Source of the DNA: Clostridia bacterium
Lineage (GTDB): Bacteria > Bacillota > Clostridia > Saccharofermentanales > UBA5734
DNA: 33,195 bases
Direction of reading: 5' to 3'
NCBI GenBank assembly: GCA_009928985.1
Contig: SABL01000018.1
Coordinates: 1-33,195 of the forward strand
Shown: positions 25,901-32,623 of the stretch, one piece after another
Position numbering within the stretch: position 1 is the first letter of the stretch
Layout: each line of letters begins with the position of its first letter
The notes under the pieces: model-generated
The model's database searches: none
The model's input: only the letters and a program-made list of their open reading frames with translations
What the model was told of the DNA's origin: nothing
Program-made: the position numbers and the translations under genes

Positions 25901-26174
25901 TCTACCCGTCTACAAAGGCGAATTCATTGCAATGGTCAAAATGACCTCAATCGTCGGCTACATCGCGATCCAGGACCTGACCAAAGTGACCGACATCATC
26001 CGCAGCCGGACGTATGAAGCCTTCTTCCCGCTGGTGATCACCGCGGCCATTTATTTCTTGCTCGCCTTCGTCTTGACGGCCCTGCTGGACCAGATCGAAA
26101 TCCAGGTCGATCCACGGCGCCGGTCGCGCAAGGTCAGAGGCGTGAAGCAGCAGACAAAAGGGGCAGAGTCATGA
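22995..26174 (+). CDS. Polar amino-acid ABC transporter: multi-SBP lipoprotein fused to permease
   Basis: A 1059-residue fusion related to GlnP-type importers. A lipobox LLLAGC predicts lipidation at Cys33. Then come: residues about 46-180, the second half of an SBP_bac_3 domain; about 190-430, a full SBP; about 446-692, a second full SBP; about 697-800, only the first half of an SBP. The permease (about 833-1038) follows, with the EAA loop GIEAVEKGQIEAALALGYSR. The two end halves could assemble into a third binding domain. It imports polar amino acids or similar solutes, energised by the next gene's ATPase (ATGA overlap). The ATG sits inside a hairpin. Substrate is unknown. Confidence 0.88.
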   Translation: MRIQLSKTNPQLIRSFSLLVIVLASTCLLLAGCQSTAGPVETAVPSSTVVTVQDLAQTQAIIAVESGTIAEKEMLAAWPQARYLYVNSPTDGYLAVQTGKAAAYAGDQAIFDSARRAGLSGLAALPEKIGQDGKVAVGISPVSSIPDLTGLINAFLAEMESDGVLADMYQRWVVEGDYAIPEIPEPANPERTVRIGTTGLLEPYTFYQGTGLTGYEIEMMRRFAHWANVRYEIQTYDWGGIIPACASGKVDLIMSNLFDTDERDETILFSDPYIRVTTALIIPDDPAGTKPANLQPDSDTGPATGPALPTLQELNGQRFAVVTGTLLDDYARTYFPQSEIISFNHVTDMVTAVISQKAAACLLDEPVAQLVVQKNPGLAIVEELVLADDYAYAAAKTEFGAQLATQLSDFIAASDANGTLDELKAIWLGRDETAKVLSDWTLLPETNGTIRFVTVAQAEPFSYYRGSEMVGYDLDLLVRFCATYGYGLEITDTAAGTWMAGLASGKYDLAAAAISVTPERSQAVYFSTPNYHGGIVAVVATPAGEQPSGQGQASGQGNRSARFQSLADFSGSVTGTQTGTVFDQILSGHIPGLTFQYFDDISSMVLALQSGRVEAIGLDEPVARLVTAQMADLTIFPQTVETDQYGFALAKGSPLTSQISTLVEEFAADGTLEALKEKWFGADESKKTILVKPAENPVGTLRYAHDSTLAPMAYIGKAGESLGYEVELAALFAQRLDLKLEITQTSFSSLLSMLSSNKADLVSGAMSITDERRESVDFPASHYTGGIVLVVRKADLSGTEAAVASSSEFEPEQGFWRSTGQQLASSFHKNFIKENRWQLVLSGIWITLVISLLSALAGTIFGFGVCLLRLSQRRPVALMAKAFIRLVQGVPLVVLLMILYYVVFGSVDISAILVAVIGIAINFGVYVSEMMRTGIEAVEKGQIEAALALGYSRIQTFRKITFPQAARHFLPVYKGEFIAMVKMTSIVGYIAIQDLTKVTDIIRSRTYEAFFPLVITAAIYFLLAFVLTALLDQIEIQVDPRRRSRKVRGVKQQTKGAES

Positions 26175-27283
26175 TTGAGGTCAAAAACCTGAGCAAAACC
26201 TATGCCAATGCCACACCCCTGACCGCGGCCTGTGCCACCATTGCCAAGGGCGAAATCATCTCGATCATTGGTCCATCTGGCACGGGGAAAAGCACGTTCT
26301 TGCGCTGCCTCAACGGGCTCGAGACACCGACTTCCGGTGAAATCTGGATCGACGGTGTCAAGCTGGGTGAAAAAGGCACCAACCTTTCCCAGATCCGCCA
26401 GAAAATGGGCATGGTTTTCCAGTCTTTCAACTTGTTCTCACATTTGACCGTCGTTGAAAATATCATGCTGGCACCGGTCGACCTCCTGGGGCTGAGTCGT
26501 CAGGACGCCTACAACGAAGCCCTGCGGCTGCTGAGAACAGTCGGACTGGCAGAAAAGGCGCACCATTACCCCGACGAACTCTCCGGCGGCCAGAAGCAGC
26601 GGGTGGCCATTGTCCGCGCCCTAGCCATGCACCCGGACATCCTGCTCTTTGATGAGCCCACCAGCGCTCTGGATCCAACCATGGTAGGAGAAGTACTCAC
26701 CGTCATCCGTTATTTGGCCAAGGCAGGGCTGACGATGTTGATCGTGACCCATGAAATGAAATTTGCCCGTGATGTATCAACACGCATTTTCTACATGGAT
26801 GAGGGCATCATCTACGAAGAAGGTCCACCCAGCCAGATCTTTGATCATCCTCAGAAGAACCGGACACGCGTCTTTGTCAACCGCCTGAAACTGTTCCAGC
26901 GCCAGATCACCGCCCGAGATTTCGACTTTGTCGCCATGGTCAATGACCTGACCGAATTCGCCCACCGGCATGCCTTGCCTGCCGCAAAGACCCTCAAATT
27001 TCAGCAGATATTCGAAGAAATCTGCGTCGCGGTGATTTTGCCTGTCCTGCCGGACACTGGATTTGTGCTTGAATTCATGGCGACAGCCAGTGAGGACCAT
27101 GCACACTGCGAAGTCGAACTGAGCTGGATGGGTGAGCGGTTCCATCCCTTCGAGCAAGGGGATCACCTGGCCATCAAGATCGCACTGGCCATGACACAGA
27201 AAGCCGAATACACGTTTACCCGCGACAAGGATTTGGATGCAACGACAGTCTGGGGGGAAAACAGACTCAAGATCGAATTTTAG
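26171..27283 (+). CDS. Amino-acid ABC transporter ATPase (GlnQ type) with a C-terminal extension
   Basis: A 370-residue protein. The first 245 residues or so are a canonical GlnQ/HisP ATPase: Walker A GPSGTGKST, Q-loop FQSFNLF, signature LSGGQKQR, Walker B ILLFDEP and VTHEM. It powers the SBP-permease fusion encoded immediately upstream. The last 125 residues are extra. They include KFQQIFEEICVAVI and later RFHPFEQGDHLAIKIALAM and ENRLKIEF, which resemble a degenerate RsbW/HATPase_c fold (N-box and G-box regions) without clear ATP motifs. The extension may regulate transport. A double-glycine peptide gene lies 41 bases downstream. Confidence 0.88.
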   Translation: MIEVKNLSKTYANATPLTAACATIAKGEIISIIGPSGTGKSTFLRCLNGLETPTSGEIWIDGVKLGEKGTNLSQIRQKMGMVFQSFNLFSHLTVVENIMLAPVDLLGLSRQDAYNEALRLLRTVGLAEKAHHYPDELSGGQKQRVAIVRALAMHPDILLFDEPTSALDPTMVGEVLTVIRYLAKAGLTMLIVTHEMKFARDVSTRIFYMDEGIIYEEGPPSQIFDHPQKNRTRVFVNRLKLFQRQITARDFDFVAMVNDLTEFAHRHALPAAKTLKFQQIFEEICVAVILPVLPDTGFVLEFMATASEDHAHCEVELSWMGERFHPFEQGDHLAIKIALAMTQKAEYTFTRDKDLDATTVWGENRLKIEF

Positions 27284-27324
27284 CTAGATCAATTCTGGAT
27301 TGCAATTAATCAGGAGGATATACC

Positions 27325-27561
27325 ATGAACGACGATTCTCAACCGAATGAAAAGGACAACCGGCTCAACGAAGATGAGCTCGATCAGGCAACGGGAGGAT
27401 TCAATCTCTATCACCCCAAGTCCGGGCTGCCAATCGTAACACCAGCCACACCAGCCTGTGCTCATTATGAAAGTAACAGTTATCTCCCTGTTAAAGTATG
27501 TTCGACCTGTGCCCATATGGGGGATATCCAGGGCATTCCAGTTTGCAAAAACCCCCTGTAG
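27325..27561 (+). CDS. Double-glycine leader, Cys-containing small peptide (putative secreted or modified peptide)
   Basis: A 78-residue peptide gene with AGGAGG seven bases before the ATG. Residues 1-25 look like a bacteriocin-type leader: acidic, with LNEDELDQATGG ending in Gly24-Gly25. The remaining 53 residues contain four Cys (45, 59, 62, 74) as CAH, CSTCAH and VCKN, which could form disulfides, thioethers or a zinc site. No peptidase-containing exporter or modifying enzyme is in the window. It follows the ABC ATPase gene by 41 bases, perhaps on the same transcript. A cytosolic zinc-ribbon protein is the alternative reading. Confidence 0.68.
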   Translation: MNDDSQPNEKDNRLNEDELDQATGGFNLYHPKSGLPIVTPATPACAHYESNSYLPVKVCSTCAHMGDIQGIPVCKNPL

Positions 27562-27620
27562 GGGATCTTTACTCATCCATGGTATCATCCTAGCATCAGA
27601 AGAATTTGCTGGAGGCTACC

Positions 27621-28682
27621 ATGGATACGGTCCGGGCATTTTTAAATCGCAAGAACATCATTTTTTCCGCGCATCGCTACGGCGTCGATGCCATGGGGGC
27701 TATGGCGCTGGGCCTATTCTGTTCGCTCCTGATCGGCACCATCCTCAATACGATCGGCACCCAGACAGGTTTTGCAGCTTTGAATACGATCGGCGGCTAT
27801 GCCAGTGCGATGTCAGGTCCGGCGATGGCGGTTGCGATCGGTTACGCCCTGCAGGCACCGCCGCTGGTCCTGTTCTCGCTGGCTACCGTCGGTCATGCGT
27901 CCAACCAGCTCGGCGGTGCGGGTGGACCGTTGGCGGTCCTGGTCATTGCCATCCTGGCCGCCGAATGTGGCAAAGCTGTCGCCAAGGAAACCAGGATCGA
28001 TATCCTGGTCACGCCGCTGGTCACCATCCTCGTCGGTGTTGGCTTGGCGGCCTGGTGGGCACCAGCAATCGGTGCAGCGGCAGCATCGGTTGGTCATTTC
28101 ATCATGTGGGCGACCGAGCTGCAACCGCTGGTGATGGGCGTCCTCGTTTCCGTCGCGGTCGGCATCGCCCTGACTCTACCGATATCCAGCGCGGCGATCT
28201 GCGCTGCCCTGGGCCTGACCGGCCTCGCCGGTGGAGCCGCCCTGGCTGGCTGCAGTGCCCAGATGGTCGGTTTTGCCGTCCTCTCCTTCCGCGACAACAA
28301 TTGGGGCGGCTTTTTCGCCCAGAGCCTGGGCACCTCGATGCTCCAGATGGGCAACATCGTCCGCAATCCACGCGTCTGGCTGCCAGCGATCCTGACATCT
28401 GCCATCACCGGTCCGATCGCGACCGTAATCTTCAAATTGCAGCAAAACGGCCCTGCTATCGCCTCAGGCATGGGAACCTGTGGCCTGGTCGGGCCGATCG
28501 GTGTCTACACCGGCTGGATTTCCGATATCGCTGCTGGCAGCAAGACTGCGATCATCGCCCTGGACTGGCTCGCCCTGGTCCTGGTCGTTCTCGTCCTGCC
28601 TGCCCTCCTCACCTGGGTCTTCGGCCTCTATTTCCGCAAAATCGGCTGGATCCGGGAAGGTGACCTCAAACTGGGTGCTTAA
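27621..28682 (+). CDS. PTS_EIIC_2-type membrane protein
   Basis: A 353-residue polytopic protein of the PF13303 EIIC-like family. It contains AHRYGVDAMGAMALGLFCSL, the long conserved GPAMAVAIGYALQAPPLVLF, then GGAGGPLAVLVIAILAAE, and a repeated GMGTCGLVGPIGVYTGW near the C terminus. Homologues are annotated as PTS sugar permeases, but no EIIA or EIIB is nearby and PTS coupling is unproven for this family. GGAGG lies five bases before the ATG. A weak promoter TTTACT-17-TAGCAT precedes it at 27568-27596. HPr-like proteins elsewhere in the window give only a loose PTS link. Confidence 0.85.
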   Translation: MDTVRAFLNRKNIIFSAHRYGVDAMGAMALGLFCSLLIGTILNTIGTQTGFAALNTIGGYASAMSGPAMAVAIGYALQAPPLVLFSLATVGHASNQLGGAGGPLAVLVIAILAAECGKAVAKETRIDILVTPLVTILVGVGLAAWWAPAIGAAAASVGHFIMWATELQPLVMGVLVSVAVGIALTLPISSAAICAALGLTGLAGGAALAGCSAQMVGFAVLSFRDNNWGGFFAQSLGTSMLQMGNIVRNPRVWLPAILTSAITGPIATVIFKLQQNGPAIASGMGTCGLVGPIGVYTGWISDIAAGSKTAIIALDWLALVLVVLVLPALLTWVFGLYFRKIGWIREGDLKLGA

Positions 28683-28806
28683 GAAAACACATGTTAATTC
28701 AGATTGACGGACTGTTTATGGCATTCGTCGCCGTCTCAGGATGAAGGATTGGCGGCTGGTATTTTTTGCATCGTGGTGGATGCAGCACCACTGATTTCAG
28801 TTCGGT

Positions 28807-28992
28807 TCAAACCCGAATCAAGGTGACGCCTTGGAGAGCTGTCAGCGACACATCAAATGAAACCTCGCCTTCCGGTTGTTGCTGCATAATGTGTATCAGC
28901 CTGAGCGGTTCCATCCTGTGTGGCATATTGAATGCTCACGGATGCTTCCGAACCGTTGGCTCTTGCTATGGTCACACTGCCTTGACCCATAT
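28807..28992 (-). pseudogene. Calx-beta domain remnant, frameshifted
   Basis: Leftward translation from 28992 gives a fragment with GSVTIARANGSEASVSIQYA followed by TQDGTAQADTHYAATTG. This strongly resembles the first strands of a Calx-beta repeat (typically VSV.YAT.DGTA.AG.DY). It then hits a stop at 28853. In another frame the sequence continues as EGEVSFDVSLTALQGVTL, which fits the next strands, before a stop at 28809-28807. No start codon context or ribosome site is present. It looks like a decayed piece of a large surface protein gene. Confidence 0.6.
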
Positions 28993-29119
28993 TTCATTTG
29001 AAAAAGCGTCTGCTCATCTAACTATACCCCTGCTTTTTTGACGATCCATAATGCTATTTAACAAAAAAATTACCGCACGCTAATCTGCTGCCAATCTTTT
29101 GCTGAAATAATGTTAATGA

Positions 29120-29148
29120 ATTTACAGTCGTTCGATTTTTTGTAAATA
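29120..29148 (+). promoter_or_regulatory. arsC promoter flanked by an inverted repeat
   Basis: TTTACA (29121-29126), a 16-base spacer and TAAATA (29143-29148) make a plausible promoter. ATTTACA (29120-29126) and TGTAAAT (29141-29147) are perfect inverted copies, lying on the -35 and -10. This arrangement would suit an ArsR-type repressor, but no regulator gene is adjacent. Confidence 0.45.
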
Positions 29149-29168
29149 GATTCTGGAGGAACTGTCTC

Positions 29169-29597
29169 ATGTTAAAAGTCCTCTTTGTCTGTCTTCACAA
29201 CTCGGCTCGAAGCCAGATGGCGCAGGAATTTCTCAATGATCTGGGCAAAGGCAAATTTATCGCTGAAAGCGCCGGTCTCGAACCAGGCGTGCTCAATCCG
29301 AGAGTCGTTCAAGTGATGCAGGAAATCGGCTATGACATCTCGGGTAATCCATGCAATTCGGCGTTCGATTTTTTCAAGCAGGATCGTCGGTACGAACTCG
29401 TGATCACTGTTTGTGACCAGGCCAGTGGTCAGCGCTGCCCGGTCTTCCCTTCTGCAAAAGCCACCCTGAATTGGAGTTTCGAAGACCCCTCCAGCTTGAT
29501 TGGCAGCGAGGCGGAAGTCCTTCAGCAGACGCGCAAGATACGTGACCAGATCAAGACTCGCATCGAAGAATTCATTCGCGTCTACAACGTCGGTTAA
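29169..29597 (+). CDS. arsC: Thioredoxin-coupled arsenate reductase (low-molecular-weight PTPase family)
   Basis: A 142-residue cytosolic enzyme of the LMW-PTPase/ArsC family. The P-loop CLHNSAR gives nucleophile Cys8. The redox pair is within [13 protein letters not shown] (Cys about 82 and 90), the hallmark of ArsC over tyrosine phosphatases. The general-acid region is WSFEDPS. It reduces arsenate to arsenite using thioredoxin. GGAGG lies eight to nine bases upstream of the ATG. It is alone in its transcript, converging on the phosphatase gene; no arsenite efflux gene is adjacent, though the ArsP-like permease lies 7 kb away. Confidence 0.9.
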   Translation: MLKVLFVCLHNSARSQMAQEFLNDLGKGKFIAESAGLEPGVLNPRVVQVMQEIGYDISGNPCNSAFDFFKQDRRYELVITVCDQASGQRCPVFPSAKATLNWSFEDPSSLIGSEAEVLQQTRKIRDQIKTRIEEFIRVYNVG

Positions 29598-29650
29598 TCC
29601 GTCTGCTTTTTAACCGATCCGTCTGCTTCTCTAATCATCGGTACGACTTG

Positions 29651-31375
29651 TTATCGGCGCGCTTTTATTTTCAGCGCCAACATGGTGATGTCATCGGCCT
29701 GCGGCGCCTCCTGGACGAAGGCATCAATGTCGATCTGGATCCGTTTCAAAAAGCCATCCAGAGCAGTAACAGCCACCTGATTAGCGAGAGTGATCAGCCG
29801 GTCATCACCATAGAGCTCATTGTCGGCATTGGTGGCTTCCGTCACCCCATCCGTGTACAAATACAGGACATCCCCCGCACCCAGCAAGATCTCGCTCTGC
29901 CGGTAGACAATGCCTTCCATGCCGGCCAACACGAAGCCGGGAATCGACTTCAGGTAAGTGAAAGCGCTGCCACCGGTCTTGAGCAATGGTGGATTGTGGC
30001 CAGCGTTGACATAGGTCAGCTTGCCGGTCGAGAGTTCCAGCAGTCCCATCCAGGCAGTGACGAACAAGTTGCCACCATTGCCCTCGCAGAGCTGTTCATT
30101 GGTCACAGTGAAAACCTCAGCCGGCGACTTGCCGCTCAGGACATTCTGTTTAATCAATGCTTTGGCAATGGCCATGAAAAGGGCTGCAGGGACACCCTTG
30201 CCGGAAACATCGGCAACAACCACGCATAAATGGTCTGCGTCTGGTTGGAAAAAGTCGTAGAAATCGCCACCGACTTCCTTGGCCGGCAACATGGAGGCCT
30301 GGATTTCATACTCATGGACAGCGGGAAATACCTGCGGCAGCATCGAGGCCTGGATCTCGCGCGCAACATTGAGTTCGGCGCTGATTCGTTCCTTCTCCCC
30401 CGTGATGGTCTTCAAATTGATCATATAGCTTTTCAGCCCGCTGGTCATGTCACTGATGCTTTCGGACAGCAGCTCGATCTCATCTTTCGTGTGAACCGGA
30501 ACCGGTTTGAACAGCAATTGCGTCGGATCATCCTGGGCACGATCGCTCTGGGCCACGAAATCCCGGGCACTGTGCGAAAGGTTGCGGATCGGACTGATCA
30601 CAAAGCGATTGAGGAAATAAATGAAGCCCAAAAGGAAAACTGCGAGAATCAGGATCGTGCCCAGCGCAACAGAAATTAGGTAGCCGCGCATCGTCTCCCG
30701 GATCTCTTCCATCGACAGATCGAGGGCCAGGATACTGACCACCTGGCTATCCGAATCAAAAACCGGCACATAGGCGGTCAGGACATAACCGTAGAGTTCC
30801 GTATCATTGGCGATGAACTGGACCGTGGCTGTTTCTGGCTGGTCTTGCATGCTCGAGGCGATCAAGCTGGCGGTCTCCAAGTCATAGTCAGCATCTGCTG
30901 CATCGCCGATCACCCCAGGTGTGTTGACCGCCGTAAAAAAGTCCGGATCCTCTGCCAGGATATCGGAACTCGTGGCACTGATGACATAGTACATGGTCTG
31001 GAAATCGGCCGGATCCGGAAAATAAACCACATAGAGCGACCGGATCTCAGAATATTCCAAAAACAGGTCCAGCGCTGCTTTCTGGTTGTAATAGGCCTCC
31101 GACATCTCCCCGGTGGCAATGCTCAGGGCCAGCTCATCCCCGTTCAGCCAGCTGAGGGCCTGGTACAGCTGGGTTTCTGCATAGACATAATAGCGCTCCA
31201 TCATACTGGTGGTATGGACGTAATAGCCATACCCACCGATGAAGGTTGCCAGCAGCAGCGCAAACAGAGTGCAAAACAGGATCAGCCGGGTCTGCAATTT
31301 CCTGCGCTTGTTGTGAGCCGATTTCACGAGTGGGCGAGTATTTTCTCCAATAGCCGGTGCCTTGCTGTCAGCCAT
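29651..31375 (-). CDS. Membrane sensor PP2C-type serine phosphatase (RsbU/SpoIIE domain)
   Basis: A 574-residue sensor phosphatase. TM1 lies at about residues 29-52, an extracytoplasmic sensor region (Cache-like by size) at about 55-230, and TM2 at about 232-255. A HAMP linker spans about 256-320. The SpoIIE/RsbU PP2C domain is at about 360-572, with metal-binding Asp motifs GGDFYDFF, VADVSGKGVPAALF, LYTDGVTEA and QADDITML. It would dephosphorylate an anti-anti-sigma-type Ser/Thr-phosphoprotein in response to an outside cue. No partner switch protein is in the window. It lacks its own good ribosome site; its start overlaps the 38-codon peptide gene by eight bases, implying coupling. Confidence 0.9.
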   Translation of the reverse strand: MADSKAPAIGENTRPLVKSAHNKRRKLQTRLILFCTLFALLLATFIGGYGYYVHTTSMMERYYVYAETQLYQALSWLNGDELALSIATGEMSEAYYNQKAALDLFLEYSEIRSLYVVYFPDPADFQTMYYVISATSSDILAEDPDFFTAVNTPGVIGDAADADYDLETASLIASSMQDQPETATVQFIANDTELYGYVLTAYVPVFDSDSQVVSILALDLSMEEIRETMRGYLISVALGTILILAVFLLGFIYFLNRFVISPIRNLSHSARDFVAQSDRAQDDPTQLLFKPVPVHTKDEIELLSESISDMTSGLKSYMINLKTITGEKERISAELNVAREIQASMLPQVFPAVHEYEIQASMLPAKEVGGDFYDFFQPDADHLCVVVADVSGKGVPAALFMAIAKALIKQNVLSGKSPAEVFTVTNEQLCEGNGGNLFVTAWMGLLELSTGKLTYVNAGHNPPLLKTGGSAFTYLKSIPGFVLAGMEGIVYRQSEILLGAGDVLYLYTDGVTEATNADNELYGDDRLITLANQVAVTALDGFLKRIQIDIDAFVQEAPQADDITMLALKIKARR

Positions 31376-31484
31376 ATCTTTCAGTCACACCGGTATCATC
31401 ATTGACAATTTCAAGCAGGCCACCATTGACATGCTCGAGCTCTTCGTCCGTCTTTTTCTCGACTGACTTTTTATCGTCGTCCAT
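31368..31484 (-). CDS. 38-residue double-glycine peptide, translationally coupled to the phosphatase gene
   Basis: A small gene read leftwards from ATG at 31484 with GGGGG eight bases upstream. The peptide begins MDDDKKSVEKKTDEELEHVN and then Gly21-Gly22, a typical bacteriocin-type leader (acidic, EL..VNGG). It ends with a 16-residue tail starting LLEIVNDD and ending TERYG. Its stop overlaps the phosphatase start by eight bases (ATG at 31375). The tail has no Cys. It may be a peptide signal whose mature form is sensed by the downstream phosphatase; this is inference. The leader resembles that of the 27325 peptide (DEL..ATGG). Confidence 0.68.
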   Translation of the reverse strand: MDDDKKSVEKKTDEELEHVNGGLLEIVNDDTGVTERYG

Positions 31485-31749
31485 CTGTCGTTCCCCCTTT
31501 TACCCCTGCAATCACCTGGCTGACTTAAGCTTGACAGTCATTTATTAAATCAAACAGGGTCTCTGTTACAATCGTGTTAACCAAGGCAAAATCCAGAGGC
31601 ATTGGATCCGTTCCAAACGATAGCGCAGCGTCCCATTTCCAGCACTGGTAACGCATGTTCATAAAAAGACCGGGGTGATTGCCTATACTGAACGCATCAT
31701 AATAACGCCGCAAAGTCTGCAGATAGCATTAGAGTCTAAGGGGAACACC

Positions 31750-32373
31750 ATGACTGAATCTAACCATCATCACGGGCATCATCACGCACACCATCATGTC
31801 CATCAGCATACGCCTGAACGGCTGGAACAGCCTGAGCGCGTCCGTGAGCTCAATCCAGCCGGAACTCTGGAGCGGTTGAATTTTAATCCGAACGAAGTCC
31901 TGTGTGATATCGGTGCCGGCAGCGGACTTTTCACCCTGGCGGCCGCCCGCATCAGCCAGCAAACGGTCTATGCAATCGATATCAACCCGCGCATGCTCGA
32001 GGCAATCGAAGCCAAAGCCGCGGCTGCGGGCATTCAAACCATCGAAACGCGCCTGGTCAGCGATGACACGCTACCAGTACCAGACCATGCCGCAGACCTG
32101 GCCCTGGTCGCCACGGTGCTCCATGAAATTCCTGACAAACCGTCCTTCATCTCCGAGATCCGCCGCCTGTTAAAACCCTCCGGCCGCCTGGCCGTCATCG
32201 AATTTCACGCAGCTGAAACACCCATGGGACCGCCGGTCAGCGAACGCCTTGGCTCGGAAGAAGTCACCGCTTTGATGATCTCGCAAGGATTTAAACCCCT
32301 CGACCAGTTCGACCTCAGTCGCAATCTCTATTGCCTGGTCTTTTCGCCCCCGGCAGCCGCTGCCAGCGTTTGA
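31750..32373 (+). CDS. Class I SAM-dependent methyltransferase with His-rich N terminus
   Basis: A 207-residue methyltransferase. The SAM-binding motif I is VLCDIGAGSGLFT, followed by AIDINPRML, then LALVATVLHEIPDKPSF and LLKPSGRLAVIEFH. The first 20 residues contain eleven His in HHH-type clusters, likely metal-binding, and then ERVRELNPAGTL, a family-typical region. It lacks the three conserved Cys of arsenite methyltransferase ArsM, so arsenic methylation is not supported. AAGGGG lies seven bases before the ATG. It ends in a strong terminator at 32401-32443. The substrate is unknown. Confidence 0.85.
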   Translation: MTESNHHHGHHHAHHHVHQHTPERLEQPERVRELNPAGTLERLNFNPNEVLCDIGAGSGLFTLAAARISQQTVYAIDINPRMLEAIEAKAAAAGIQTIETRLVSDDTLPVPDHAADLALVATVLHEIPDKPSFISEIRRLLKPSGRLAVIEFHAAETPMGPPVSERLGSEEVTALMISQGFKPLDQFDLSRNLYCLVFSPPAAAASV

Positions 32374-32400
32374 TGAATCATCCCCATCAGTGACTGAGTG

Positions 32401-32443
32401 GAGCTGTTTCAAAACTAGTTCGTTTTGAGACAGCTCTTTTTTT
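32401..32443 (+). terminator. Intrinsic terminator of the methyltransferase gene
   Basis: GAGCTGTTTCAAAAC (32401-32415) pairs with GTTTTGAGACAGCTC (32422-32436) over 15 pairs including one G-U, with a 6-base loop. A run of seven T follows. It is very strong. Confidence 0.9.
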
Positions 32444-32480
32444 GTGTTTTGGCACGCCTCCCATAGGTTAGTGGATCAGG

Positions 32481-32552
32481 ATCCCTACGCAAACTGGCCT
32501 TATCGAAATACATGATTTTAATCCATTTGATAAGGCCAGTTTGCGTAGGGAT
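32481..32552. repeat. Perfect 24-bp inverted repeat with a 24-base spacer
   Basis: The left arm 32481-32504 (starting ATCCCTACGCAAACTGG) and the right arm 32529-32552 are exact reverse complements. No T-run follows, and no terminal target duplication is obvious. It could be a miniature transposable element, a recombination site or a structured RNA. It sits between a terminator and the MarR promoter. Confidence 0.85.
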
Positions 32553-32623
32553 TGGAACAGCCAGCCAGAAAAGTTCTTTTTGGAGGAGCCAAAAAATCAA
32601 GCTGTAACACTGGTGCCCCTTTT

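Larger units (their letters stand above)
28683..29168. other. Intergenic region with a decayed gene fragment and the arsC promoter
   Basis: A 486-base stretch without an intact gene. It holds the Calx-beta remnant at 28807-28992 on the minus strand and the arsC promoter near 29121-29148. At 28730-28770 a weak hairpin (GCCG/CGGC) is followed by TATTTTTT, a possible terminator for the EIIC-like gene. A rightward reading frame at 28766-29041 is a shadow of the remnant. Base composition is more AT-rich towards its right end. Confidence 0.55.

Noticed and set aside
28766-29041. 91-codon rightward frame between the EIIC-like gene and arsC
   Set aside because: Its complement shows the Calx-beta remnant; this frame has no ribosome site or family features.
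29591-29628. Inverted repeat CGGTTAA/TTAACCG and an 11-base direct repeat after arsC as a terminator
   Set aside because: The stem is AT-containing and not followed by a T-run; I could not call it a terminator with confidence.
31525-31713. 62-codon leftward frame upstream of the peptide-phosphatase genes
   Set aside because: It starts with TTG without a ribosome site and I could not recognise the product. It is possible but unsupported.
31750-32373. Methyltransferase as arsenite methyltransferase ArsM, linked to arsC
   Set aside because: The conserved cysteines of ArsM are absent; only a general class I methyltransferase is supported.
32415-32600. 61-codon leftward frame across the inverted repeat
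   Set aside because: It is made from the terminator and inverted repeat arms and has no sound start signal.
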